Source: Streptomyces sp. ISL-96
GTDB taxonomy: Bacteria; Actinomycetota; Actinomycetes; Streptomycetales; Streptomycetaceae
Direction: 5' to 3'
Length of the DNA: 64,000 bases
Assembly: GCF_018614035.1 (NCBI RefSeq)
Contig: NZ_JAGGPA010000007.1
Coordinates: 1-64,000, forward strand
Within the stretch, counting starts at the first letter, position 1, and each line of letters starts with the position of its first letter. Of the stretch, positions 1 through 9,404 are shown piece after piece. The translations under genes and the position numbers were made by a program. Under the pieces are notes generated by a model, which was not told where the DNA came from, searched no databases, and saw only the letters and a list, made by a program, of their open reading frames with translations.

Positions 1-297
1 CGCCCCGAGCCCCGCAACCGTGGCACCCGCCATGACGCCACCCACAAGCCGCACGCCCGTATCGTCCGGCGTACGGGCCAACTCCTCGTAAACCCGCAGC
101 GACTCCACCGACCAGTCGCCCACCAGTTCTGCGGGCTCGATGCGATAAGGCCACCACAGCGCCCCCGCCACCGCCGAGCAAGTCCGTTCCGCGGGCTCCC
201 TGGTCCACACCCGCACCGACCAGCCACTCTCCGCAAGGAGAACACCCGTAGTCAGCCCCGCCACCCCGCCGCCCACGACAACCACGTCACCGCTCAT
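1..297 (-). CDS. FAD-dependent oxidoreductase, D-amino-acid-oxidase-like (N-terminal part only)
   Basis: The first ~99 codons are visible; the gene runs off the left edge. The ATG (complement of 295-297) is followed by a dinucleotide-binding motif (VVVVGGGVAGLTTGVLLAE), and then by a GALWWPYRIEP segment of the kind that follows the FAD site in D-amino-acid oxidases of the DAO superfamily. Such enzymes oxidise D-amino acids to oxo acids with FAD. The substrate cannot be judged because the catalytic part lies outside the window. It is divergent from the gene at 374, with 76 bp between the two starts for both promoters. Confidence 0.72.
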   Translation of the reverse strand, partial: MSGDVVVVGGGVAGLTTGVLLAESGWSVRVWTREPAERTCSAVAGALWWPYRIEPAELVGDWSVESLRVYEELARTPDDTGVRLVGGVMAGATVAGLGA

Positions 298-373
298 GAC
301 CGGACGCTAACGCCACTGACGCCAATCCGCGCTGCCGTGCTCACATCACCTCGCAGCTGGGGATACTCAGGAC

Positions 374-1402
374 ATGTCTGCCGACTACGCGACTTTCGGG
401 CTGGCTCCGGCCATGCGGGCCGGTGGTGTTCTCGTCAACGGGGACTACCAAGTGCACCGAGATTTCATGGACTTCCTCATCGACGGCCACCCGCTGCTCC
501 ACCAGCTGTCCGACCTCGACGCGGTGTCCCCACTGGCCGCCGACGTACCACCCGCCATTTTCACCGCCCAGGTGCGCACCCTGCTCCTGGAAGCGGACGC
601 GCCCCTCCCCGATGGCCGGTACGTGATCTACGGCTGCCCGGAGTGCGAAAGCCTGGACTGCGGCGCGGTCACCGCCGTGATCGAGCGGGCAGGGGAGGAC
701 TTCGTCTGGCGGGACTTCGCCTGGCAGACGAGCGAGACCGCCGACCTGGACCTGAACGGCTACCACGGGATAGGCCCCTTCCGCTTCCGCGGCCAGGAGT
801 ACCGCACAGCCCTGGAACGCCTCCTCGCAGCAGGTGACGAGGAGCCCCCGCCCCGCCGCCGAGTCCTCCTCATCGGCGCGAGAGTCGACGTACTGGCGAA
901 ACTCGCCGCAGCCCTGCGCACGATCAACATCGGCGCGGACATCACCACCGACGCGGCCGACGTCCCACCAGAAGAGCTGAGGGCGTACGGAGCGGTGGCG
1001 TTCGGCAGGGCGGTCGACGAGCACAAACGAAGGTCCGTCCGGGAGGCATTCGAGCGAGCGGGCGCAGACGTGACCTACGTGGACGGCCTGGCCCCGATCA
1101 TCCCGCTCCTGGTGGCCCAGATAGAGGCCGCCCTGGACCGCAGCCCACCGGAGCGGCGCCGGCTGACGCGGTTGGTGGCAGTGGAGGGCGAGGCGGGGGT
1201 CGAGGTGACGTCCACCTGCCGGGTACAGCTGATCGCATACCGCATCGACCGGCTCTTGCGGACGCACACCCACGAGGTCTTCGACGACATGCTGGAGCCA
1301 GGAGAGCACCGGATCCCGCTGGACGCGCGGGCGACGAAGGGCCAGTCGTTCATCGTCGCCCGCACGATGGGAGCGGTACTGGTAGCGCCCATGATCCGCT
1401 GA
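374..1402 (+). CDS. Uncharacterised protein with a Rossmann-like central segment
   Basis: A 342-aa protein I cannot assign to a described family. Residues ~1-160 carry a CPECESLDCGA segment with three closely spaced cysteines, which could bind metal. Residues ~160-255 begin with an RRRVLLIGARVDVLAKLA strand-turn-helix that looks like a small nucleotide-binding or receiver-like fold. The C-terminal ~80 residues look beta-rich. No signal peptide or membrane segment is seen. The ATG start is 76 bp from the divergent oxidase gene. It ends 52 bp before the ABC-F gene but need not be in its operon, since that gene has its own -10 candidate. No function is proposed. Confidence 0.75.
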   Translation: MSADYATFGLAPAMRAGGVLVNGDYQVHRDFMDFLIDGHPLLHQLSDLDAVSPLAADVPPAIFTAQVRTLLLEADAPLPDGRYVIYGCPECESLDCGAVTAVIERAGEDFVWRDFAWQTSETADLDLNGYHGIGPFRFRGQEYRTALERLLAAGDEEPPPRRRVLLIGARVDVLAKLAAALRTINIGADITTDAADVPPEELRAYGAVAFGRAVDEHKRRSVREAFERAGADVTYVDGLAPIIPLLVAQIEAALDRSPPERRRLTRLVAVEGEAGVEVTSTCRVQLIAYRIDRLLRTHTHEVFDDMLEPGEHRIPLDARATKGQSFIVARTMGAVLVAPMIR

Positions 1403-1438
1403 CAGACGCACCCCGCACCCGTCCCCCGGGAGGCTCGG

Positions 1439-1444
1439 TAGAAT
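1439..1444 (+). promoter_or_regulatory. Candidate -10 box for the ABC-F gene; transcript may be leaderless
   Basis: TAGAAT lies 10 bp before the ATG at 1455. A start site about 7 nt downstream would give a leader of only a few bases, and no Shine-Dalgarno sequence is present, so a near-leaderless mRNA is plausible. No good -35 box is visible. Confidence 0.4.
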
Positions 1445-1454
1445 CCGTGACCTG

Positions 1455-3092
1455 ATGACTGCAACTCTCGTCGCCAAAGATCTCGCAGCGGGCCACGGCG
1501 ACCGCTCCCTCTTCTCCGGGCTCGACCTCGTAGTCGCCCCCGGCGACGTGATCGGCCTCGTTGGCGTGAACGGCGCGGGCAAGTCCACGCTCCTGCGCCT
1601 GCTCGCCGGACTCGACACCCCCGAGGAGGGCGAGCTGCGGCTCTCGCCGCCCACCGCCACCGTCGGGCACCTCCCGCAGGAGCCGGAGCGCCGCGAAGGC
1701 GAGACGGTACGGGCCTTCCTGGCCCGGCGTACCGGAGTGGCCGCCGCCCAGACCGCGCTCGACGAGGCCACCCAGGCACTCGTCGACGAGGCCCCGGGCG
1801 CGGACGACGCGTACTCCGACAGCCTCGACCGCTGGCTGGACCTGGGCGGCGCCGACCTCGACGAGCGCGCCGAGGAGGTAGCCGCGACCCTCGGCCTGAC
1901 GGTCGGCCTCGACCAGCCCATGACGGCCCTGTCCGGCGGCCAGGCGGCCCGCGCGGGCCTCGCCTCGCTCCTCCTCTCCCGGTACGACGTCTTCCTGCTG
2001 GACGAGCCCACGAACGACCTGGACCTCGACGGCCTGGAGCGCCTCGAAGGCTTCGTCTCGGGCCTGCGCGCGGGCACAGTCGTCATCAGCCACGACCGCG
2101 AGTTCCTCACCCGCACTGTCACCAAGGTCCTGGAGCTGGATCTCGTCCAGCAGCAGATCAAGCTCTTCGGCGGCGGCTACACGGCGTACCTGGAGGAGCG
2201 CGAGACCGCGCGCCGCCACGCCCGCGAGGACTTCGACGAGTACGCCGACAAGAAGTCCGCACTCGAAGGCCGCGCCCAGATGCAGCGCGGCTGGATGGAC
2301 AAGGGCGTCAAGAACGCCCGCCGAAAGGCGACCGACAGCGACAAGCTCGGCCGTAACCTCCGCAGCGAGGCGAGCGAGAAGCAGGCCGCCAAGGCACGCC
2401 AGACGCAGCGCATGATCGAGCGCCTCGACGTCGTCGACGAGCCCCGCAAGGAGTGGGAGCTGCGCATGGAGATCGCGGCGGCCCCGCGCTCCGGCGCGGT
2501 GGTAGCCACACTGCGCGACGCCACCGTCAAGCGCGGCGACTTCAGCTTCGGCCCGGCCACCCTCCAGATCGACTGGGCCGACCGCGTCGCCATCACCGGG
2601 GCCAACGGCGCGGGCAAGTCCACGCTGCTGGCAGCCCTCCTCGGCCGCCTCCCGCTGGACGAGGGCCACGCGGCACTGGGCCCGGGCGTCGTCGTCGGTG
2701 AGGTGGACCAGGCCCGCGGCCTCTTCTACGGCTCCGAGTCGCTCCTCGACGCCTTCTGCGCGGCCGTCCCCGACACGGAACCGGCGGAGGTACGCACCCT
2801 CCTGGCCAAATTCGGCTTGCGCGCCGCGCACGTCCTGCGTCCCGCCACCACTCTCTCGCCGGGGGAGCGGACCAGAGCCGCCCTCGCGCTTCTCCAGGGC
2901 AGGGGCGTGAACCTTCTCGTCCTCGACGAGCCGACGAACCACCTCGACCTGACCGCGATCGAGCAGCTGGAGGCCGCACTCGACACGTACGAGGGCACGC
3001 TGCTGCTGGTCACCCACGACCGCCGGATGCTGGACGCGGTCCGTACGACCCGCCGCATCGAGGTGGCGAACGGCAAGGTCACCGAACTCTGA
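1455..3092 (+). CDS. ABC-F family ATP-binding protein
   Basis: A 545-aa soluble protein with two ATP-binding cassettes in one chain and no membrane segment, the ABC-F layout. Walker A motifs GVNGAGKST (about residue 37) and GANGAGKST (about 382), signatures LSGGQ (about 159) and LSPGE (about 466), and Walker B ends LDEPTNDLD and LDEPTNHLD are intact. The charged linker around residues 245-340 is rich in Lys/Arg, as expected for the tRNA/ribosome-interaction linker. ABC-F proteins act on the ribosome as translation factors or antibiotic-resistance (ribosome-protection) factors. Which role applies here cannot be told, and no biosynthetic genes lie nearby. It converges on tex across a strong inverted repeat. 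Confidence 0.93.
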   Translation: MTATLVAKDLAAGHGDRSLFSGLDLVVAPGDVIGLVGVNGAGKSTLLRLLAGLDTPEEGELRLSPPTATVGHLPQEPERREGETVRAFLARRTGVAAAQTALDEATQALVDEAPGADDAYSDSLDRWLDLGGADLDERAEEVAATLGLTVGLDQPMTALSGGQAARAGLASLLLSRYDVFLLDEPTNDLDLDGLERLEGFVSGLRAGTVVISHDREFLTRTVTKVLELDLVQQQIKLFGGGYTAYLEERETARRHAREDFDEYADKKSALEGRAQMQRGWMDKGVKNARRKATDSDKLGRNLRSEASEKQAAKARQTQRMIERLDVVDEPRKEWELRMEIAAAPRSGAVVATLRDATVKRGDFSFGPATLQIDWADRVAITGANGAGKSTLLAALLGRLPLDEGHAALGPGVVVGEVDQARGLFYGSESLLDAFCAAVPDTEPAEVRTLLAKFGLRAAHVLRPATTLSPGERTRAALALLQGRGVNLLVLDEPTNHLDLTAIEQLEAALDTYEGTLLLVTHDRRMLDAVRTTRRIEVANGKVTEL

Positions 3093-3122
3093 CGCGAGCG
3101 GCCCATCGGGCGGGCGGGCGTG

Positions 3123-3209
3123 CCTCAAACGCCGGACGGGCCCGACTCGCTGCTGCGCAATTCCAGCCCGTCCGGCGTTTGAGGACCTGGGTCCGGGGCG
3201 GAGCCCCGG
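3123..3209. terminator. Bidirectional terminator-like element: perfect 19-bp inverted repeat plus second hairpin
   Basis: Between the convergent ABC-F and tex genes. Arm 1 (3123-3141, cctcaaacgccggacgggc) is perfectly complementary to arm 2 (3166-3184) across a 24-nt loop. A second hairpin, ccggggc-gga-gccccgg, follows at 3193-3209. From general knowledge of Streptomyces genomes, 'caaacgccggacgggc' palindromes and 'ggggcggagcccc' hairpins recur between genes. No T-run follows, so this is a GC-rich terminator or repeated intergenic element. Confidence 0.75.
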
Positions 3210-3215
3210 TTTGCG

Positions 3216-5624
3216 TCAGCCCCGCTTCGGGTCGGTCAGCCCGGCCCGCCGCAACGCATCAGCCATCGCACTGTTGGCCGGCGCAGGCGCCTGCCGGGAA
3301 GCACCGCCGCCACCATCACGCCCGCGCCGCTCGCGCCCACCCTGCCGCTGAGCCGGGGGACGACCACCCGAGCCGCCGCGCCGCTCCCGCTTCCCTTCAC
3401 CAGCACCAGCACCAGCAGCCGCACCAGTCGCACCAGCAGCCGCCACGTCGTCGTCCAGCCGCAGCGTCAACGAGATCCGCTTGCGCGGAATGTCGACGTC
3501 CATGACCTTGACCTTCACCACGTCACCCGGCTTCACCACATCCCGCGGGTCCTTGACGAAGGTCTTCGACAGCGCCGACACGTGAACAAGCCCGTCCTGA
3601 TGAACGCCCACATCCACGAACGCCCCGAACGCGGCGACATTGGTCACCACGCCCTCCAGGATCATCCCGGCCGCCAGGTCCCCGATCTTCTCGACGCCTT
3701 CCTTGAAGGTCGCAGTCTTGAAGGCGGGCCGCGGATCACGCCCCGGCTTCTCCAGCTCCTTCAGAATGTCCGACACGGTCGGCAACCCGAACGTGTCGTT
3801 CACGAAGTCACCGGCCCGCAGCGACCGCAGCACAGCCGTGTTGCCAATGAGCGTCCCGACGCCGCTCCCCGCCGTCTTCACCATCGCCCGCACCACCGGG
3901 TACGCCTCGGGGTGCACGCTGGACGCGTCCAGCGGATCGTCGCCGCCCTGGATGCGGAGGAAGCCCGCACACTGTTCGTACGCCTTCGGGCCGAGCCGCG
4001 CCACGTCCTTCAGCCCCTTCCGGGACCGGAACGGGCCATTCGCATCCCGGTGCGCGACGATGTTCTCGGCGAGCCCGGAGCTGATGCCCGAGACCCGCGA
4101 AAGCAGCGGCGCGGACGCCGTATTGACATCGACGCCCACCCCGTTCACACAGTCCTCGACGACCGCGTCGAGCGACCGCGACAGCTTCACTTCGGACAGA
4201 TCGTGCTGGTACTGCCCGACCCCGATCGACTTCGGGTCGATCTTCACCAGCTCGGCCAGCGGATCCTGCAACCGGCGCGCGATGGACACGGCGCCGCGCA
4301 GCGACACATCCATGTCCGGAAGCTCCTGCGAAGCGAAAGCGGACGCCGAGTACACGGAAGCACCCGCCTCCGAGACCATCACCTTCGTCAGCTTCAGCTC
4401 GGGATGCTTGTCGCACAGCTCGCCGGCGAGCTTGTCGGTCTCGCGGGACGCAGTGCCGTTACCAATGGCGACGAGCTCGACCTCATGCTCCTTGGCGAGC
4501 CGCGCCAGGGTCGCCAGCGACTCGTCCCACTTGTTCCGGGGCACATGCGGGTAGATCACATCGGTCGCGACGACCTTGCCCGTCGCATCGACCACAGCGA
4601 CCTTCACGCCCGTACGGAAACCGGGGTCGAGCCCAAGAGTGGCCCGCGTCCCGGCCGGCGCCGCCAGCAGCAGGTCCCGCAGGTTCGCCGCGAAGACCCG
4701 TACGGCTTCGTCCTCCGCGGCGGTACGCAGCCGCAGCCGCAGATCGATCCCGAGGTGCACCAGAATCCGGGTCCGCCACGCCCAGCGCACGGTGTCACCC
4801 AGCCACTTGTCGCCGGGCCGGCCCTGCTGGGAGATGCCGAACCGCCGCGCGACCATGCTCTCGTACGTCGAAGGCCCAGCCACCTCCGAGGACGCGGGCT
4901 CCTCCGGCTCCAGAACCAGATCCAGTACGTCTTCCTTCTCGCCCCGCAGCATGGCGAGCACCCGGTGCGAGGGCAGCGCGGTGAAGGGCTCGGCGAAATC
5001 GAAGTAGTCGGCGAACTTGGCGCCCGCCTCTTCCTTCCCCTCCCGTACCTTCGCGACCAGCCGCCCGCGCGACCACATGCGCTCACGCAGCTCACCGATC
5101 AGGTCGGCGTCCTCCGAGAAGCGCTCCGTCAAGATCGACCGCGCGCCGTCCAGGGCGGCCTGCGCATCGGCGACCCCCTTCTCCGCGTCCACGAACGCGG
5201 CGGCGGCCGCGAGCGGCTCCACCGAGGGGTCGGTCAGCAGCCCGTTGGCCAGCGGTTCGAGCCCCGCCTCGCGCGCGATCTGCGCCTTCGTCCGGCGCTT
5301 GGGCTTGAACGGCAGGTAGATGTCTTCCAGCCGGGCCTTGGTGTCGGCGGCCCGGATCCGCGCCTCAAGGGCGTCGTCCAGTTTGCCCTGCTCGCGTACG
5401 GACTCCAGGATCGCTGTCCGCCGCTCCTCCAGCTCGCGCAGATACCGCAGCCGCTCCTCGAGCGTGCGCAGCTGCGCGTCGTCGAGCATCTCGGTCGCTT
5501 CCTTGCGGTAGCGAGCGATGAACGGCACGGTCGAGCCGCCGTCGAGCAATTCGACGGCGGCCCGGACCTGCCGCTCCTTTACGCCGAGCTCCTCGGCGAT
5601 CCTGCCTTCGATGGACGTCGTCAC
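3216..5624 (-). CDS. tex: Tex-family RNA-binding transcription accessory protein
   Basis: An 802-aa Tex protein. In order it has the N-terminal Tex helical region, a YqgF/RNase H-like domain ([17 protein letters not shown], about residue 330), the signature [13 protein letters not shown] (about 461), a helix-hairpin-helix region and an S1 RNA-binding domain ([17 protein letters not shown], about 655-725). A ~75-residue Gly/Arg/Ala-rich tail follows S1. RG-rich tails of this sort often add nonspecific RNA binding. Tex (relative of eukaryotic Spt6) binds nucleic acid and influences transcription and stress tolerance. It is a single-gene unit converging with the ABC-F gene. Confidence 0.95.
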   Translation of the reverse strand: MTTSIEGRIAEELGVKERQVRAAVELLDGGSTVPFIARYRKEATEMLDDAQLRTLEERLRYLRELEERRTAILESVREQGKLDDALEARIRAADTKARLEDIYLPFKPKRRTKAQIAREAGLEPLANGLLTDPSVEPLAAAAAFVDAEKGVADAQAALDGARSILTERFSEDADLIGELRERMWSRGRLVAKVREGKEEAGAKFADYFDFAEPFTALPSHRVLAMLRGEKEDVLDLVLEPEEPASSEVAGPSTYESMVARRFGISQQGRPGDKWLGDTVRWAWRTRILVHLGIDLRLRLRTAAEDEAVRVFAANLRDLLLAAPAGTRATLGLDPGFRTGVKVAVVDATGKVVATDVIYPHVPRNKWDESLATLARLAKEHEVELVAIGNGTASRETDKLAGELCDKHPELKLTKVMVSEAGASVYSASAFASQELPDMDVSLRGAVSIARRLQDPLAELVKIDPKSIGVGQYQHDLSEVKLSRSLDAVVEDCVNGVGVDVNTASAPLLSRVSGISSGLAENIVAHRDANGPFRSRKGLKDVARLGPKAYEQCAGFLRIQGGDDPLDASSVHPEAYPVVRAMVKTAGSGVGTLIGNTAVLRSLRAGDFVNDTFGLPTVSDILKELEKPGRDPRPAFKTATFKEGVEKIGDLAAGMILEGVVTNVAAFGAFVDVGVHQDGLVHVSALSKTFVKDPRDVVKPGDVVKVKVMDVDIPRKRISLTLRLDDDVAAAGATGAAAGAGAGEGKRERRGGSGGRPPAQRQGGRERRGRDGGGGASRQAPAPANSAMADALRRAGLTDPKRG

Positions 5625-5729
5625 GATGTTCCCGACTCGCCTTCTCCTGCGGGCTGTGCTTGAGCCTGCATTGTGCAGGGTTGTCGGGTCTCCTGTCGCG
5701 CGCGCCCCTGACCGGCCAGCCGGTGACCC

Positions 5730-5864
5730 TCAGGCCCTGCGGGTTCGCCCGCCACCGCGCGACGCGCCTCCGAAGAGCCGGGCGACCAGCCTGAACGGCA
5801 GAGTCACCACCGTCGCGAGGGCCGAGCCGACCATACGTAGTCCATCTGCGATCGCACGGAACAC
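5730..5864 (-). CDS. LPFR-motif small protein
   Basis: A 44-codon gene. A GTG start (complement of 5862-5864) follows a textbook AGGAGG ribosome-binding site 6 nt upstream. The product begins MFRAIADGLRMVGSALA, carries the TLPFRLVARLFGG core and ends in a basic tail (RGGGRTRRA). Streptomyces encode many such LPFR-motif micro-proteins of unknown function. The amphipathic helix ending in Arg suggests membrane-surface association (inference). It sits in the gap upstream of tex, on the same strand and 105 bp before the tex start, so the two could be co-transcribed. Confidence 0.8.
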   Translation of the reverse strand: MFRAIADGLRMVGSALATVVTLPFRLVARLFGGASRGGGRTRRA

Positions 5865-5931
5865 GTTGAACCTCCTGCTGTCTCGGTGTCCGACACAGGA
5901 CGGGTGTCCTTCAGGGCCCGGCGTAAACGGA

Positions 5932-6792
5932 TCACTTACCGGTGAGATCGGCGGGGAACGCCCCGGCTCCCAGCGCCGCGCCGAGGAAGCCCCGGCCGAG
6001 CTCGGTGAGCCGCTCGGTGCCCTCGGCGCCCAGGTGCTCGTACGGCGCCGCGTCGAGCCGGTCCGTAACGTCCTCCAGACCGGCGCGCAGCGCCGTGCCC
6101 GCCTCGGTCAACTCGCCCTCGGTGTCCAGCAGCCCGCGCTCCCGCAGCCTCCCGGAGGCCGCGTCCCAGTCCGTACGGCTCCAGCCGCGCGTCGCCAGCG
6201 TCCAGCGCGGTGACATCCCCTTGCCGGTCGCCGTGTGGCTGACCAGCGCCTCCAGCGGGTCGAGACCGGCGGCGAGCAGCGCGGCCAGGTGGCCGTCGCC
6301 GCGGTGCTCGCGCAGCAGTGTCGCGGCGTGCCAGTAGGCGAGATGGGGCCGCTCGGGCACGGGCAGGTCGGCGTGGGCGGCGTACAGCGGACGGGCGTGG
6401 CGGGTGCACGCCTCGGCGGCGCGCAGCGCGAGACCGGCGGCCTCCGCCATCTCGTCGGAGGCGATGGCCTCCTCGCCGAGGAGCCGCCGCAGGGTGGTGT
6501 CGACGGCACGCAGGCGTGCTTCGAGGACGACCTCGGGCGACGCCGTACGCCACACCTGGGGGACGTGGCGGGCGACGAGGTCGTGGTTGAAGTTGTAGAA
6601 CGCGGCGGTGATCACCCCGGCCCCGACCGCGCCCATGGCGGCGCCGCGGCCCGCGAAGTAGGCGGCGTTGCTGTCCTCGATGCCCACCGCCGCCAGCTCC
6701 TTCGTGAAGTCCGGGGAGAAGTACACGGTCGAGTGCAGCGGATTGAGGGCGTTGTGGCAGCGGCGGCCGGCGCGCGCGGGCAGAGAAGTCAT
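5932..6792 (-). CDS. SCO6745-type helical protein (possible winged-helix fold)
   Basis: A 286-aa alanine-rich protein. The N-terminus has RRCHNALNPLHSTVYF and later NFNHDLVARHVP, both typical of the SCO6745 family found in Streptomyces. The C-terminal half (about residues 170-275) resembles a winged helix with a TATGKGMSPRWTLATRG segment. The function of the family is, to my knowledge, unknown; a regulatory or ligand-binding role is only inferred. It is transcribed divergently from the GlxA-type regulator, with 110 bp between starts. Confidence 0.7.
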   Translation of the reverse strand: MTSLPARAGRRCHNALNPLHSTVYFSPDFTKELAAVGIEDSNAAYFAGRGAAMGAVGAGVITAAFYNFNHDLVARHVPQVWRTASPEVVLEARLRAVDTTLRRLLGEEAIASDEMAEAAGLALRAAEACTRHARPLYAAHADLPVPERPHLAYWHAATLLREHRGDGHLAALLAAGLDPLEALVSHTATGKGMSPRWTLATRGWSRTDWDAASGRLRERGLLDTEGELTEAGTALRAGLEDVTDRLDAAPYEHLGAEGTERLTELGRGFLGAALGAGAFPADLTGK

Positions 6793-6902
6793 GTCCGTAC
6801 GCTACCGACTGGTCAGTACGTTCGGAAGCGCCGGGACCCCGTGGCAGTAAAGGTGGGGTACTCGTCATTGCAGCCATTCCCGGCGCCCCGAAGGATGGGC
6901 GC

Positions 6903-7904
6903 ATGACGCAGCGATCCGTACGATCCGTCCTCGTCGTACTGTTCGACGACGTCCAGAGCCTCGACGTGACCGGCCCGGTGGAGGTCTTCGCCGGCGCGGC
7001 CCTCCCGACCGGCGACGGCGCCCCGGGCGCGTACCGCATCCGTACCGCGTCACTCGACGGCGCTCCCGTACGCACATCCAGCGGCCTCACACTCGTCCCC
7101 GACGCGGCCCTCACCGACGAGCCGGCACCCCACACGCTCCTCGTCCCCGGCGGCCACGGCACCCGTGCCCCCGAGCCGCGCCTGATCGACTGGCTGCGCG
7201 AGAACGCCCCGCGCGCCGAGCGCCTGGTCTCCGTCTGTACGGGAGCACTCCTGTTGGCGGCGGCCGGACTCCTCGACGGCCGCAGGGTCACCACGCACTG
7301 GGTCGTCAGCGACCACATGGCCCGCGTCTACCCGGCCGTCGAGGTGGACCCCGACCCCATCTACATACGCGACGGCAACGTGGCGACCTCGGCCGGCGTC
7401 ACCTCGGGCATCGACCTAGCGCTCGCCCTCGTCGAGGAGGACCTGGGCAGGGACATCGCGCTCACCATCGCCCGCCATCTCGTCGTCTTCCTGCGGCGCC
7501 CGGGAAACCAGGCGCAGTTCAGCGCCCAGCTCGCCGCCCAGACCGCGCAGCGCGAGCCCCTCCGGGAGGTCCAGCAGTGGATCACCGAGCATCCCGGGGA
7601 CGACCTGTCGGTCGAGTCCCTGGCCGAACGTGCCCGCCTCTCGCCCCGCCACTTCGCCCGCGCGTTCCAGTCCGAGACCGGCATGACACCGGGCAGATAC
7701 GTAGAGCGCGTACGCCTGGAACACGCGCGCCGGCTCCTGGAGGACTCCACGGACGGCATCGAGGAGATCTCCCGGACCTGCGGCTACGGCACCCCGGAGG
7801 CGATGCGCCGCGCCTTCGTCAAATCCCTCGGTACGCCCCCGATGGAGTACCGCCGCCGCTTCCACGCCCCCGCGCAGCCTCCGCACAGCGAACCCGCCCA
7901 CTGA
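6903..7904 (+). CDS. GlxA-family regulator: DJ-1/PfpI domain plus AraC-type DNA-binding domain
   Basis: A 333-aa protein. Residues ~8-185 form a DJ-1/PfpI (class I glutamine amidotransferase-like) domain with the nucleophile-elbow sequence SVCTGALLLAAAGLL (Cys near 111). Residues ~225-325 form two AraC/XylS helix-turn-helix motifs (LAERARLSPRHFARAFQSE and ISRTCGYGTPEAMRRAF). GlxA-type proteins are transcription factors whose DJ-1 domain is thought to sense a small molecule; the ligand is unknown here. The next gene, starting 11 bp after its stop, encodes a stand-alone DJ-1 protein and is its likely co-expressed partner or target. Confidence 0.9.
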   Translation: MTQRSVRSVLVVLFDDVQSLDVTGPVEVFAGAALPTGDGAPGAYRIRTASLDGAPVRTSSGLTLVPDAALTDEPAPHTLLVPGGHGTRAPEPRLIDWLRENAPRAERLVSVCTGALLLAAAGLLDGRRVTTHWVVSDHMARVYPAVEVDPDPIYIRDGNVATSAGVTSGIDLALALVEEDLGRDIALTIARHLVVFLRRPGNQAQFSAQLAAQTAQREPLREVQQWITEHPGDDLSVESLAERARLSPRHFARAFQSETGMTPGRYVERVRLEHARRLLEDSTDGIEEISRTCGYGTPEAMRRAFVKSLGTPPMEYRRRFHAPAQPPHSEPAH

Positions 7905-7915
7905 GAGGAACACCC

Positions 7916-8560
7916 ATGCAGATCGCCGTTCTGCTCTACGACAACTTCACCGCCCTCGACGCGGTCGGGCCCTACGAGCTGCTCGCCCGGCTGCCCGGCG
8001 CCGAGACGGTGTTCGTCGCGAAGGAGGCCGGTCAGGTCCGTAACGACCAGCGCAGCCTCGCCCTCGTCGCCGACCGGTCGCTCGCCGAGGTGACACGTCC
8101 CGACATCATTCTGGTGCCCGGCGGCCCCGGCTCCCGGCAGGCCATGCACGACGAGACGATCCTCGACTGGCTCCGTACGGCCGACGCCACCAGCACCTGG
8201 ACCACATCGGTGTGCACCGGCGCACAGGTGCTCGCGGGCGCCGGACTCCTCAAGGGCCGCCGCGCCACCGCGCACTGGCTCTCGCTCGACGAACTGAAGC
8301 CGCTCGGCGCCGAACCGACCGGCGAGCGCGTGGTCTTCGACGGGAAGTACGTCACCGCCGCAGGGGTCTCGTCCGGCATCGACATGGCGCTCCACCTGCT
8401 CGGCCGCATCGGCGGAGACGCGCTCGCCCAGACCGTGCAGCTGCTCACGGAGTACGACCCCCAGCCGCCGTACGACGCCGGTTCACCGGCCAAGGCCCCG
8501 GCCGAGATCGTCGCGCACTGGCGCGGTGAGGCGGAAAAGGTCCTGGCCGTGCAGGACTGA
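7916..8560 (+). CDS. DJ-1/PfpI family protein (isonitrile-hydratase-like)
   Basis: A 214-aa protein starting at ATG 7916 (MQIAVLLYDNFTALDAVGP) behind an AGAGGAA ribosome-binding site. It has a single DJ-1/PfpI domain with the catalytic-type elbow SVCTGAQVLAGAGLL (Cys near 100) and the ILVPGGPGSR loop. The domain resembles isonitrile hydratase and other amidase/hydratase-like DJ-1 members, but the substrate is not deducible. It is closely related to the N-terminal domain of the preceding regulator. The pair probably arose by duplication and is probably one transcription unit. Confidence 0.85.
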   Translation: MQIAVLLYDNFTALDAVGPYELLARLPGAETVFVAKEAGQVRNDQRSLALVADRSLAEVTRPDIILVPGGPGSRQAMHDETILDWLRTADATSTWTTSVCTGAQVLAGAGLLKGRRATAHWLSLDELKPLGAEPTGERVVFDGKYVTAAGVSSGIDMALHLLGRIGGDALAQTVQLLTEYDPQPPYDAGSPAKAPAEIVAHWRGEAEKVLAVQD

Positions 8561-8574
8561 CGGGTGCGCCCGCG

Positions 8575-9324
8575 TCAGACCTCGTAAGTGAAGTGGGGCG
8601 TACGGCGCTCCAGGAACGCGGCGACACCCTCGGCGGTGTCGCCGCTTCCGCGCGCCTGCTCCGCCCAGTACGCGTCCCGGTCGATGCGGCCGTCGGCGAA
8701 TTCCTTCACCGCGGCCTGGGTCAACTGCGAGCGTGACACCAGCACCTGCGTGAACTCGGCCACCCGCCCGGCCAGTGCGCCCGCCGACAGCACCTCGTCC
8801 ACCAGCCCGGTACGCAGCGCCCGCTCCGTACCGATCAACTCGCCCGAGAACAGCAGATACTTGGCGGCGGAAGGGCCCACCAGCGCGACGAGCCGCCGCG
8901 TCGACGACGCCGGATACACAATCCCGAGCTTCGCGGGCGTGACTCCGAAGGACGCCCCCTCCTCCGCGAACCGCAGGTCGCAGGCGGCGGCCAGCTGGCT
9001 GCCGCCACCGACGCAGTAACCCCTGACGGCCGCCAGCGTCGGCTTCGGGAACGCCGCCAGCGCCTCCTCGGCCAGCACGGCGAGCCCCTGCGGAGCGTCG
9101 CCCTCGCGCAGCGACGAGATGTCCGCCCCCGCGCAGAACGTGTCACCCGCCCCGGTGAGCACCAGCGCCCGTACGCCCCGGTCCGCGGCCAGCCGCTCCA
9201 GCAGCCCCGGCAGCGCGGCCCACATCCCGGCCGTCATGGCATTGCGCTTGGCGGGGTTGCTGATGACGACGGTGGCGACCCCGTCCTCCACCTCTGCGAA
9301 GATCTGCTCCTGCTGCGGCTCCAT
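8575..9324 (-). CDS. Enoyl-CoA hydratase/isomerase (crotonase) family protein
   Basis: A 249-aa crotonase-fold protein. The oxyanion-hole segments LTGAGDTFCAGADISSL and GYCVGGGSQLAAACDLRFA are present, along with the C-terminal trimerisation region. Such enzymes hydrate 2-enoyl-CoA or isomerise double bonds in fatty-acid or amino-acid catabolism. The start is placed at MEPQQEQ (ATG at 9322-9324); an in-frame ATG 13 codons upstream lacks the family's N-terminal pattern. The acidic residues in the active-site loop were not matched to a specific subfamily, so substrate chain length is unknown. It converges with the DJ-1 gene. Confidence 0.85.
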   Translation of the reverse strand: MEPQQEQIFAEVEDGVATVVISNPAKRNAMTAGMWAALPGLLERLAADRGVRALVLTGAGDTFCAGADISSLREGDAPQGLAVLAEEALAAFPKPTLAAVRGYCVGGGSQLAAACDLRFAEEGASFGVTPAKLGIVYPASSTRRLVALVGPSAAKYLLFSGELIGTERALRTGLVDEVLSAGALAGRVAEFTQVLVSRSQLTQAAVKEFADGRIDRDAYWAEQARGSGDTAEGVAAFLERRTPHFTYEV

Positions 9325-9404
9325 GCGCCGGATGCTATCCGGACCGTACGAACCTATGATCAAGAAGGGGTCGACAAGCGGACGCTGCTGAGTGAGGAGT
9401 CGTC

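Noticed and set aside
3582..5663. 693-codon plus-strand frame opposite tex
   Set aside because: Shadow of tex: the opposite strand has all Tex motifs, while this translation is Arg/His/Pro-rich with no motif.
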